A stretch of 64,000 bases of DNA from Streptococcus suis (GTDB taxonomy: Bacteria; Bacillota; Bacilli; Lactobacillales; Streptococcaceae): NCBI RefSeq assembly GCF_002964575.1, contig NZ_POQQ01000026.1, positions 1 to 64,000 on the forward strand, given 5' to 3'. This document shows positions 45,210-53,263 of this stretch, piece by piece. The translations under genes and the position numbers were made by a program. A model generated the notes under the pieces. The model was not told where the DNA came from. It worked only from the letters and a program-made list of their open reading frames with translations, and did not search any database. Within the stretch, counting starts at the first letter, position 1. Every line of letters begins with the position of its first letter.

Positions 45210-45905
45210 TTAGTTACCTTGACAATAGCCTTTTTTTGAAGGTGAGAAAAGTTGCCCTTCCTTATCCTCAGCTTTCAACTGATAGAGTATAGCATTCACG
45301 ATAGCTGCTGCAATCGTACTGCCACCCTTTCGACCAAGCGCAGATATGGCTGGTAACTGGCTCTCATGGAGCTGTAATTTTGATTCTGCTGCCCCAACAA
45401 AACCAACTGGAACCCCGATGACTGGAACAGGTTCTAGTAGACCTGCTTCAACCATTTCCAAAACCTTAAAAATAGAGGTTGGAGCATTTCCGAAAACAAA
45501 GAGCTTGGGACCATCGACCTTGGTTGCATGTTCCACAGCCGCCATTGAACGGGTAATTCCCTTCTCCTTGGCCTCTTTGAAAATTTCTGGCTCATTCACT
45601 AAGCAACGGTAGGCAACACCAAGTTGATCCAGCAATTTTTTATTGAAACCTCCCAACACCATAGTCGTATCTGTGAAGATGGTCCCCTTATTTTTCAAGA
45701 CCTTTACAATTTCCTCAATAGCATAATTAGAAAACTGTATATTGTAGAGGTAATCAAAGTCTGCACTGGTAAAAACAACTCGCTTTAAAACTGCCTCCTG
45801 GTAGGGATCTGTGAACACAAACCCAGAGTGTTGCTCAGTGATGATTTCCTGAATTTTTTTGTAACTTGCTGCCTCAATCTGATGTGCATTTGTCATATAA
45901 ACCAT
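45210..45905 (-). CDS. Precorrin-8X methylmutase paralogue CbiC-2, catalytic His replaced by Phe
   Basis: This protein of about 231 residues closely resembles CbiC over its whole length (TDTTMVLGGFNKKLLDQLG, LFVFGNAPTSIFKVLEM, VPVGFVGAAESK, ALGRKGGSTIAAAIVNAI). At the position of the catalytic histidine the sequence reads RVVFTSADFDY, Phe45 (codon TTT, complement of 45771-45773), where active enzymes have IHT. It may be inactive, or bind hydrogenobyrinate or cobyrinate without turning it over. It is paired directly with an apparently intact copy four bases upstream of the ribosome site region. Confidence 0.88.
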   Translation of the reverse strand: MVYMTNAHQIEAASYKKIQEIITEQHSGFVFTDPYQEAVLKRVVFTSADFDYLYNIQFSNYAIEEIVKVLKNKGTIFTDTTMVLGGFNKKLLDQLGVAYRCLVNEPEIFKEAKEKGITRSMAAVEHATKVDGPKLFVFGNAPTSIFKVLEMVEAGLLEPVPVIGVPVGFVGAAESKLQLHESQLPAISALGRKGGSTIAAAIVNAILYQLKAEDKEGQLFSPSKKGYCQGN

Positions 45906-45914
45906 AAACATCTC

Positions 45915-46598
45915 CTACTTGTTTTTTGGGGTTGAATAGCGAACATAATCCCCAGTCAAAACTTCTTTTAACTGATATATGATAGCATTTATAATCGCGA
46001 CGACAATGGTACTACCACCCTTTCTACCAATCGTTGCAATGGCAGGAATGGGCGAAGCCAGCAAGTCTGACTTGGATTCTTCAACATTGATAAAGCCCAC
46101 TGGTACACCAATGATTGCCTCAACATCTACTTGTCCTGCCTCAACCAATTCCAACAAATAAGATAGGGCTGTAGGAGCACCGCCAAAGGCATAGACTTTT
46201 GGACCTGGAATCTTAGCTGCCACTTCCACAGCAGCCATAGCCCGTGTAATCCCTTTTTCCTTAGCTAGTTGTGCAACAGCTTCATCGTTTATCAGACAGG
46301 TATAGGTTACACCCATTTGATCCAAGACACGCTTATTGATACCATTGAGAGAAATGCTGGAATCCAGTACCAAGGTCCCTTTATTTTTTAAAACCTCTAC
46401 AATTTTCTGATTAGCGTCATGGGTAAAACGCAAATTATAAAGATAATCAAAGTCACCTGAGGTATGGATAGCCCGCTTGATAATAGACTCTTCCATCTCT
46501 GTTTGAAAACGATAATCTGGATGCTCCTCATCAATAATGGACTGGATAATCTTAAAACTTGTTTCCTCAATAGAGGATGGATTTTGAATATAAGTCAT
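45915..46598 (-). CDS. cbiC: Precorrin-8X methylmutase CbiC-1 (catalytic His present)
   Basis: This 227-residue protein starts TYIQNPSSIEETSFKII and has His45 in KRAIHTSGDFDY, the catalytic residue that moves the C11 methyl to C12, giving cobyrinate. Other landmarks are ITRAMAAVEVAAKIPGP, VPVGFINVEESK and TIGRKGGSTIVVAI. It differs from standard CbiC at DSSISLNG, where the paralogue keeps the usual TDTTM, so the two copies have complementary departures from consensus. Confidence 0.92.
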   Translation of the reverse strand: MTYIQNPSSIEETSFKIIQSIIDEEHPDYRFQTEMEESIIKRAIHTSGDFDYLYNLRFTHDANQKIVEVLKNKGTLVLDSSISLNGINKRVLDQMGVTYTCLINDEAVAQLAKEKGITRAMAAVEVAAKIPGPKVYAFGGAPTALSYLLELVEAGQVDVEAIIGVPVGFINVEESKSDLLASPIPAIATIGRKGGSTIVVAIINAIIYQLKEVLTGDYVRYSTPKNK

Positions 46599-46607
46599 GT
46601 ATGGCTC

Positions 46608-47555
46608 CTAAAAATTAGTCAATAATGAATAAATCACACTAAATAGCATCAGAGAAACTGTTGTACTCATATATAGTAAGTGAACAGTCGTTTCAATATC
46701 CGAAAATGCTACAGGACGAACAGCTTCACCAATGGTTGGTTTTTCAACCCATTCGCCATGGTAAATATGGGCACCACCAAGCTGAATACCTAAGGCACCT
46801 GCAACCACAGCTTCTGAAAAGGCACTATTTGGACTGGCATGTTGGTAACGATCTCTAAAACCAATGCGACAAGCTTCTTTGCTATCTAATTGTAAAATAT
46901 GACTAGCAATCATCAAGCAGAGCCAAGTCAGTCGAGCAGGGATCAAGTTTGCCATATCGTCCAACTTGGCAGAAACAAAGCCAATCTGCCTGTATTTTTC
47001 CGTCTTGTAACCAACCATAGAATCCAAGGTATTAACTGCCTTATAGCCCATCGCTAGAACTGGTCCACCGATGAACAAGCATAGCAAGGGACCAATGACG
47101 CCATCGCTGGTATTTTCCGCCACTGTTTCAATAGTAGCCTTAGAAATTTCCTCTGCAGTCAACTGGCTAGTATCACGTCCAACAATCATACTAACCTGAT
47201 ATCTAGCCTCTTCAATAGTCCCCGTCTTTAACGTATTCAAGACCTTCAAGGCCTCAAAAGCCAAACACCTTGTCGATAAGGTGGTATAGGCTAGATAGAT
47301 CCACATTCCCCAATAAAGAATCGGTGAAAAACGTGCAGATAGGGCCAGCAAGAAATAGGTGACTCCCACTGTCAGTCCAACTGTAACCAACCATAATAAA
47401 AGCCCGTAGACATATTTCCCTTTTGGACTATTAGGCTGGCCTTTCAAAAACAGGCTGATAAAATGACCGATCAGCTTGACTGGATGAGGCCAACTATAGG
47501 GATCTCCCAGTAACCAATCCAATAAAACGGCAATGAATATCGCAATCAAATACAT
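46608..47555 (-). CDS. cbiB: Adenosylcobinamide-phosphate synthase CbiB
   Basis: This 315-residue membrane protein has DWLLGDPYSWPHPVKLIG near the start, RDTSQLTAEEISKATIETVAENTSDGVIGPL (quoted from a longer conserved block, in part) and FRDRYQHASPNSAFSEA. It attaches aminopropanol phosphate to cobyric acid. It is three bases from cbiA. Confidence 0.95.
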   Translation of the reverse strand: MYLIAIFIAVLLDWLLGDPYSWPHPVKLIGHFISLFLKGQPNSPKGKYVYGLLLWLVTVGLTVGVTYFLLALSARFSPILYWGMWIYLAYTTLSTRCLAFEALKVLNTLKTGTIEEARYQVSMIVGRDTSQLTAEEISKATIETVAENTSDGVIGPLLCLFIGGPVLAMGYKAVNTLDSMVGYKTEKYRQIGFVSAKLDDMANLIPARLTWLCLMIASHILQLDSKEACRIGFRDRYQHASPNSAFSEAVVAGALGIQLGGAHIYHGEWVEKPTIGEAVRPVAFSDIETTVHLLYMSTTVSLMLFSVIYSLLTNF

Positions 47556-47558
47556 AGG

Positions 47559-48914
47559 CTATTCCTCACCAATACTCCTGAGCCAATTTTCCAACAAGAC
47601 CTGATTTTGATAAAAATGAACATGCAGATAACTAGCAAAGGTTTTACCAGTTTGATAGCCACCTGTCCAGCTAGAAACAACCTGCCCATCTCGAACTTTT
47701 TCCAGTTGCAAGACGGTGGGTTCATTGGTTTGGAATACTGAATGGTGAAACTCATGGCCCCTAACAACCGTATCCTTTGGACCAAATAAGCTCCTAACCT
47801 GAGTCTTAGCTTGGCAATAACCAAAGCTTTTTAGCCGGTCTGTCATAAGACTGACACCATCAAATATCCCTACCATATCATAAGAACCCTCTCCAGTTTG
47901 CAGTTCCTTACCTAGATACATCAGGCCCCCACATTCTGCGTAGATGGATTTGTTCTCTTGATGGGCCTGCAAAACAGACTTCCTGAAAGAATGATTTTCC
48001 ATCAACTCCTTTGCATAGACCTCTGGAAACCCTCCTCCAAAATAGTAAGCATCTGCTTCAGGTAATTCTTTGTCATTAAGGGGACTAAAGGGAATCAAGT
48101 CCACCCCATATTCCCTTAACAAATCCAAATTATCCTCATAGTAAAAATGAAAGGCATCATCAAGAGCATAGCCAATTTTTAGCGGGAAATGTTTTGAAGT
48201 GCGGAATGGATTTGACGGTTCTTCACCAGCTATATCTACCTTCTCAAGCAAGCGGTCTAAGTCAATATGGTCTTGAGCCAACTGACCTAAGATAGAGAAA
48301 TGTTTCTCCAAGTTTTCCATCTCAACATCAGGCACTAGGCCTAGATGTCGTGAAGGCAGTTCTACCTGAATATTCTTAGGAAAGTAGCCTAAAACTTCCA
48401 CATCCGTATAGCGTTCAATAGCTCCTTTTATCAGTTCATAATGCGTTTGTGAAGCAACTCGATTGATAATTACTCCTGCAATAGTCAAGTCTGGATCAAA
48501 GGTTGAAAAACCGTGTACCATGGCCGCCGCTGATGTTGAAGTGGCTTTCCCATCGATGATCAAGACAACAGGTATATCTAATTTCTTCGCAATCGCAGCC
48601 GACGAAGCACAATCTTTATCCGTACCCAAACCATCAAATAGACCCATCACCCCTTCAACAAGGGCAATGTCAACATCCTGATGCCATTTTCTAAACGACC
48701 AGTCTAAAGCAGCTTGATCAGGAATCATAAAGCTATCTAAATTACGGGAAATTCGCTTGCTAATCCGACTATGATAAGCCGTATCAATATAATCCGGACC
48801 AACCTTATATGGTTGTACTCGTAGACCTTGCTCGGTCAAAGCTTTTAAAATCCCTAGAGTAACAGTTGTTTTTCCAACTCCACTAGAAACACCTGCTAAC
48901 ATAAATTGTTTCAT
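47559..48914 (-). CDS. cbiA: Cobyrinic acid a,c-diamide synthase CbiA
   Basis: This 451-residue protein has the N-terminal P-loop LAGVSSGVGKTTVTLGIL, LVEGVMGLFDGLG and a C-terminal glutamine amidotransferase domain with its cysteine in IYAECGGLMYLG. It amidates side chains a and c. It opens a new transcription unit inside the cob run: a strong promoter, a cre-like site and an ANTAR-terminator leader lie in the 181-base gap before it. A GAGGTGG ribosome site is present. Confidence 0.96.
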   Translation of the reverse strand: MKQFMLAGVSSGVGKTTVTLGILKALTEQGLRVQPYKVGPDYIDTAYHSRISKRISRNLDSFMIPDQAALDWSFRKWHQDVDIALVEGVMGLFDGLGTDKDCASSAAIAKKLDIPVVLIIDGKATSTSAAAMVHGFSTFDPDLTIAGVIINRVASQTHYELIKGAIERYTDVEVLGYFPKNIQVELPSRHLGLVPDVEMENLEKHFSILGQLAQDHIDLDRLLEKVDIAGEEPSNPFRTSKHFPLKIGYALDDAFHFYYEDNLDLLREYGVDLIPFSPLNDKELPEADAYYFGGGFPEVYAKELMENHSFRKSVLQAHQENKSIYAECGGLMYLGKELQTGEGSYDMVGIFDGVSLMTDRLKSFGYCQAKTQVRSLFGPKDTVVRGHEFHHSVFQTNEPTVLQLEKVRDGQVVSSWTGGYQTGKTFASYLHVHFYQNQVLLENWLRSIGEE

Positions 48915-48935
48915 GTATTTCCACCTCTATCAAAC

Positions 48936-49015
48936 AAAAAAGGGCTACAAAAAATAGTGATATTTTTTGTAGCCCCGTTGCTCACATTTATTGATTTTAA
49001 CACGCCATTGTGTCA
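48936..49015 (-). promoter_or_regulatory. ANTAR dual hairpin and terminator in the cbiA leader
   Basis: P1 (48998-49015) is UGACAC-AAUGGC-GUGUUA. P2 (48968-48986) is UGUGAGC-AACGGG-GCUACA with one bulged G. Both loops have A1/G4 and C-G closing pairs. The loop and right arm of P2 are also the left arm of a 15-bp terminator, GGGCUACAAAAAAUA with its complement, around UCAC and followed by six U (48936-48975). EutV binding would free transcription into cbiA and the cbi genes. Confidence 0.88.
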
Positions 49016-49036
49016 AATGATTTTTCTTATAAAATC

Positions 49037-49065
49037 ATTCTACACCTTCTAGAGCATTATGTCAA
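49037..49065 (-). promoter_or_regulatory. Sigma-A promoter for cbiA
   Basis: Minus-strand TTGACA (49060-49065, perfect), a 17-base spacer and TAGAAT (49037-49042). Start predicted near 49030, about 15 bases before ANTAR P1. Confidence 0.85.
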
Positions 49066-49066
49066 T

Positions 49067-49081
49067 ATGTAAACGAAAACG
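49067..49081 (+). promoter_or_regulatory. Putative CcpA binding site (cre) at the cbiA promoter
   Basis: ATGTAAACGAAAACG on the plus strand matches 14 of 15 positions of WTGNAANCGNWNNCW. It lies one base upstream of the -35 box, a position compatible with either repression or activation by CcpA. The mismatch is at the same last base as in the pduB site. Confidence 0.5.
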
Positions 49082-49095
49082 GTTTTAAAAATGCT

Positions 49096-49704
49096 CTATC
49101 TTCCTTCTTCCCTAGCCTTAGCCCAACGCTCCACATCAGCTTTGGTAATATTATGAAAGACTTTTGCCCCTCTTTCATAAGCAATATCTGGCTGCTGATG
49201 GGTAAAATTGATCACACGCGCCAAGGCAAAGAAGTAATCAGACAGACGGTTTACAAATACCAAGACTTCCTTATTTATCTCCGTAGTCCACATAGTGCCT
49301 ACAATGTGTCGCTCTGCACGTCTAGCTATAGTGCGTGCAATATGGACCATTGCTGCAATTTCATTTCCACCTGGCAAAATGAACACTTCCAAGGCTGGCG
49401 GGATATCCGCATAGGTATCAATGCGCTCCTCAATCCAATCAACCATGGTTTTGTCAACCTTGTAAGGATAGACACCATGCGGCGTTGATAAATCCGAACC
49501 ACAGTCAAAAAGATAATGTTGTAGTTGCAACAATTCATCTTTCAAGGCATCTGCTGGATCCATTTTAGTAATGATATAACCAATCCAAGAATTTAATTCA
49601 TCAATGGTACCATAAGCATTAACACGCTCTGCATCTTTTGCAACACTCTGACCACCAACCAGCTTGGTCAAGCCTTTGTCACCTGTTTTTGTATATAACT
49701 GCAT
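49096..49704 (-). CDS. PduO-type cobalamin adenosyltransferase, copy B
   Basis: This protein of about 202 residues has the PduO-type motifs QLYTKTGDKGLTKLVGG, LFDCGSDLSTP, RTIARRAERHIV and FVNRLSDYFFALAR. It is clearly paralogous to copy A at 32 kb but not closely similar, so this is not a recent duplication. It sits with cobT, pduX and cobD, the lower-ligand genes, so it may serve salvage of incomplete corrinoids. The start at 49704 is preferred over a GTG 12 bases earlier; neither has a strong ribosome site. Confidence 0.92.
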   Translation of the reverse strand: MQLYTKTGDKGLTKLVGGQSVAKDAERVNAYGTIDELNSWIGYIITKMDPADALKDELLQLQHYLFDCGSDLSTPHGVYPYKVDKTMVDWIEERIDTYADIPPALEVFILPGGNEIAAMVHIARTIARRAERHIVGTMWTTEINKEVLVFVNRLSDYFFALARVINFTHQQPDIAYERGAKVFHNITKADVERWAKAREEGR

Positions 49705-49719
49705 TTGAATTCTCACTTT

Positions 49720-50784
49720 CTATTTTGATTGACGAATGTCGATATAATCATCCCTACTCAATTTTCCCTCTGAAAAAGTAGGCATTGATTCAATCGTATA
49801 AACTGCATTGCTCATTAAAAAGAAGGCTAAAGGACAACCCGATCCCTCTCCCAATCTCATATCCATCAAGAGCATGGGGTCTAATCCCAGGTGCTCACAA
49901 ACCAAACGAGAGGCAGGTTCTGTGGAAAGGTGGGAAGCAAAACAATAATCTAAAACATGAGCATTTAATTGACTAGCGATCAGCAAGCCTGTAATGGAGA
50001 TCAAGCCATCCACCACGCAGGGAAGTTGATGATGAGCACAGGCCAGATAGGTTCCTACCATACCCAGCATATCTAATCCACCAACTTTTGCAACAATGTC
50101 CAGAACATCACTATAAGGAGCATGGCGAGCAACTGCTGAAGCAATCACTTGTGTTTTATGGGATTTCATCCCTTCTGTCAACCCTGCTCCGTAGCCAGTA
50201 ACTTGACTAGCTTCTACATTCAAAAGAGCACTGATCACAGCTGCTGAGGTTGTCGTATTGCCAATTCCCATCTCCCCAGTTCCAAAAAGTCTATAGCCTT
50301 TCTGAATACAGGCAACCGTTTCTCTATAGCCAACCAAAATCGCTTCGACAGCTTGCTCTCTAGTCAAAGCAGGCTCTTTCAAAATATTGCCTGTCCCTCT
50401 CCTGACCTTACAAACTTGGTCGCTATTAACATCTTTCATGCACCCTATATCCACTACCTTGACATCTGAACCTACATGTCTTGAAATGGCACACAGACCC
50501 GTTTTGCCTTCTAACATATTACGGGCTACGATATAGGTCGTTTCCTGCGGGTTAGCAGATATTCCCTCTGCAACCACGCCGTTATCAGCTACATAAACCA
50601 TTACCATCTGTTTAGAAAGGTCAATGTCTCCATGAAACATGGCAAACAAGCGCGCATAGATGGTCTCCATTTTACCAAGAGCACCCAGTGGCTTGGCTAG
50701 CTGGTCACAAACCTTCTTGCCCTTTTCCATTTCAAGCTTTTCTAGTGGTCTAATTTCACTCAAAATATCTTGTAGTTTTTCCAC
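49720..50784 (-). CDS. cobT: Nicotinate-nucleotide-dimethylbenzimidazole phosphoribosyltransferase CobT
   Basis: This 354-residue protein has the CobT signature FGTGEMGIGNTTTSAAV (near residue 170) and the C-terminal LGEGSGCPLAFFLM with the catalytic glutamate. It activates the lower-ligand base to alpha-ribazole phosphate. No gene for making dimethylbenzimidazole (bluB or bza) is in the window, so the base is either imported, made elsewhere, or replaced, for example by adenine. Confidence 0.96.
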   Translation of the reverse strand: MEKLQDILSEIRPLEKLEMEKGKKVCDQLAKPLGALGKMETIYARLFAMFHGDIDLSKQMVMVYVADNGVVAEGISANPQETTYIVARNMLEGKTGLCAISRHVGSDVKVVDIGCMKDVNSDQVCKVRRGTGNILKEPALTREQAVEAILVGYRETVACIQKGYRLFGTGEMGIGNTTTSAAVISALLNVEASQVTGYGAGLTEGMKSHKTQVIASAVARHAPYSDVLDIVAKVGGLDMLGMVGTYLACAHHQLPCVVDGLISITGLLIASQLNAHVLDYCFASHLSTEPASRLVCEHLGLDPMLLMDMRLGEGSGCPLAFFLMSNAVYTIESMPTFSEGKLSRDDYIDIRQSK

Positions 50785-50785
50785 C

Positions 50786-51661
50786 TTAACCTCCTTTCAC
50801 CCTTCGAACACCTTCAAAACAAATCTTTGAAAGGTAGCGTTGGTCATAATACTTGCCAATTTCTCCCTTAGAAAAATTAGCTTCTATTGTAGAAATCAGT
50901 GGTAATTGACTTTTTGTCATCAATATACCTACAACCGTTCCACTGTGAGCCACATTGACACCTAGCAGTCCCAATGATTTCACAATGGACAGGATGTCTG
51001 CCAAATAGGGCTTGGGCAGACGAGTATTGTTCAACAAGGCACTAGTAGTTGCAAGTTGCCCCAAAAGAATTTCATTTTTTGACTGACAAGCCTGCTGAAA
51101 CAGTTCTAACAGTCCTTCTGAGGCTTGGACTGGATAAGTAGGACATTCTGTCATTCTTGCCAGCTCGACTGTCCACTCAGTCTTTCTGGGTTCAAGAATA
51201 TAGACATAAAGTTCTGGTTTCCAATCCGTTTGGAACAATATCTGCCCCGTCAAGGGATTGATGACCGTCCAGTCAGCAAAGGCAATCGAATCCGTTGGCT
51301 CAATCTGACAACAAAACTTAGTCACTTCGTCGGCAGTCAAATGCCTATTTTGAACAAAGGCTAAGGCTTGTAGGCTTGCCAGCATATCTGCCGTGCTACT
51401 GGACATTCCTTTTCCGATTGGAAGACTGGACTTCTTTTCTAGCTTCCATCCATCCTCTATCGGATCAAGATAATCCAAGACCTTGACAACCTTTTCTCCT
51501 ATTGCAAATTCCGTTTCTTCCTCCTCTCTGATGAGTCTTGCATAGGACTTGCGATTGATACCGTAGGTCAGCAAAAATTCTTGACCGTCCTTCACCCCCT
51601 GAAACAATTCCCCACATGAACCTGGACAGGAAAACCATTTGTTCCTAGACATGACCATCAC
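50786..51661 (-). CDS. pduX: L-threonine kinase PduX (GHMP family)
   Basis: This GHMP kinase of about 291 residues (start uncertain among three nearby Met/Val codons) has CPGSCGELFQGV at the N-terminus and the ATP loop LPIGKGMSSSTADMLAS. It makes L-threonine phosphate for CobD, the source of the aminopropanol arm. It overlaps cobD by 17 bases. Confidence 0.9.
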   Translation of the reverse strand: MMVMSRNKWFSCPGSCGELFQGVKDGQEFLLTYGINRKSYARLIREEEETEFAIGEKVVKVLDYLDPIEDGWKLEKKSSLPIGKGMSSSTADMLASLQALAFVQNRHLTADEVTKFCCQIEPTDSIAFADWTVINPLTGQILFQTDWKPELYVYILEPRKTEWTVELARMTECPTYPVQASEGLLELFQQACQSKNEILLGQLATTSALLNNTRLPKPYLADILSIVKSLGLLGVNVAHSGTVVGILMTKSQLPLISTIEANFSKGEIGKYYDQRYLSKICFEGVRRVKGG

Positions 51662-52739
51662 ACTTTCCTAGCACAGATCTTAAAGCCTCAATCAAGCGAC
51701 CATTTTCCTCTCTTGATCGAATGGCTACTCGATAGTGGCGGTCGTTCAGATGATGGTAATTATGGCAGGAACGAATAAATATTTTTTCTCGAATTAAAAG
51801 CTCCCTCAGACTGTCATTTCCCTCGTATTCAAAGAAAATGTAATTGACAGTCGGTGGCAAGACTTTCAAATAAGGCAAGGCAGTCAATTCTCTATAAAGG
51901 AATTCCTGCTCACTCTTGAGCCACTCTTCTGTCGCATGGTGATACTCACTATCCTTGAGAATCACAGGTAGCAAGGCATCTGCCAATGCGTTGATGGTCC
52001 AAGGTGGTCGCATGTCATCCATTGCTGTAATAAAGTCTGTATTACTAGATAAGGCATAACCCAACCTCAAGCCAGGAATAGCATAAAATTTTGTCAAAGA
52101 GCGAACAACAATGACATTTCGATAGTCCTTCAAATGATCCACCATAGAATAGACAGCCTTGTCTAAAACAAAGTCCATAAAGGCCTCGTCAAGAACCAAA
52201 TAGGCCACTTTTTGCCTTAGAAATTCAGCTACCAATAACAAGAATTGATTGGATACCAAAGTCCCTGTTGGATTATTTGGGTTACAAATCAGGACCAAAT
52301 CCCCAGATGACAGCTTCTCCAAGTTGGGTAAGATTGATTCAAAAGTCCAACTATAATCTGGTCCTTCCAATACATGATAAATAGGCTCTGCACCAACCTG
52401 CTTAAAGGCTTTTTCATACTCCATAAATGTCGGACTTAAAAGCAATATCTTCTTAGGCTTCAAATACCTAGCCAGGTCATAAAAGATCTCTACCGCACCG
52501 TTCGATAGAAGAATTTGCTGGGGCGGACAAGAATGGTATTCAGCCAGGGCTGCCTTGGACTGTGAATAAGTCACATCAGGGTAATGGACCAATTTATCTA
52601 AACTTTGTATGACACTTAATCTTACGTTTTCTGAAAGACCAAGAGGATTGATATTGGCTGAAAAATCCAAACACTCCTCTGGATGAAAGCCCAAATCACA
52701 GGCAAGCTGATTCATATTTCCACCGTGCTCTACCTTCAT
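51645..52739 (-). CDS. cobD: Threonine-phosphate decarboxylase CobD
   Basis: This 364-residue PLP aminotransferase-fold enzyme has DFSANINPLGLSENV, CNPNNPTGTLVS, YLVLDEAFMDF and the PLP lysine in VVRSLTKFYAIPGLRLGY. It gives aminopropanol phosphate for CbiB. It lies nine bases after eutP and overlaps pduX. Confidence 0.95.
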   Translation of the reverse strand: MKVEHGGNMNQLACDLGFHPEECLDFSANINPLGLSENVRLSVIQSLDKLVHYPDVTYSQSKAALAEYHSCPPQQILLSNGAVEIFYDLARYLKPKKILLLSPTFMEYEKAFKQVGAEPIYHVLEGPDYSWTFESILPNLEKLSSGDLVLICNPNNPTGTLVSNQFLLLVAEFLRQKVAYLVLDEAFMDFVLDKAVYSMVDHLKDYRNVIVVRSLTKFYAIPGLRLGYALSSNTDFITAMDDMRPPWTINALADALLPVILKDSEYHHATEEWLKSEQEFLYRELTALPYLKVLPPTVNYIFFEYEGNDSLRELLIREKIFIRSCHNYHHLNDRHYRVAIRSREENGRLIEALRSVLGKCDGHV

Positions 52740-52748
52740 CCCATCACC

Positions 52749-53198
52749 TCAACTTTCCTTGGTCAAATAGCGCCGAATCTCGTCAATTCCTTGATTATCT
52801 GTTAATGATACCTCAAAAATTTCCTTAGCACCTGCTGCCAGTAATTGCGCTCTAGCCTTCTCAAGGCTGCTAGGATCCGTCACCAAATCAACCTTGGTGA
52901 TAATTCCAATCACTGGTTTGTTAAACAAAGAGGAGAATCCTTGTGGAAAAGTCTGCATGGTGGCTGTTGCTGAAGCTAGTAATCCAATTACCTCCGCTTC
53001 TGCTGCTGTTACAGACAAGGCATTGTAATAACGCCGATGTTGTAAAAATTCCCCAGGTGTATCAATAATGGAATCATAAAATTGAATGGCTTGTGTTTTG
53101 AAGTAATTGATATCAAGCCCTTTCAACCGTTGTGTCAACGTCGTTTTTCCAACCCCAACTGGACCAACAAACATAATTTTTTTCGATTCAAGCCCCAT
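52749..53198 (-). CDS. eutP: Ras-like GTPase EutP/PduV
   Basis: This protein of about 149 residues has the Walker A MFVGPVGVGKTTLTQ, the switch region IIDTPGEFL and the base-recognition motif ITKVDL. EutP has reported acetate kinase activity and PduV binds the shell in enterobacteria. In other Firmicutes eutP heads the eut operon; here it heads the cobalamin operon, behind the same kind of ANTAR leader. The ATG at 53198 has GAGAGG upstream; an ATG 21 bases earlier is less likely. Confidence 0.92.
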   Translation of the reverse strand: MGLESKKIMFVGPVGVGKTTLTQRLKGLDINYFKTQAIQFYDSIIDTPGEFLQHRRYYNALSVTAAEAEVIGLLASATATMQTFPQGFSSLFNKPVIGIITKVDLVTDPSSLEKARAQLLAAGAKEIFEVSLTDNQGIDEIRRYLTKES

Positions 53199-53263
53199 GT
53201 AATCATCCTCTCGATTCATATTTTCCAAAAGAGAAATGCTCTGTCATCAACTAATTTAGAAAT

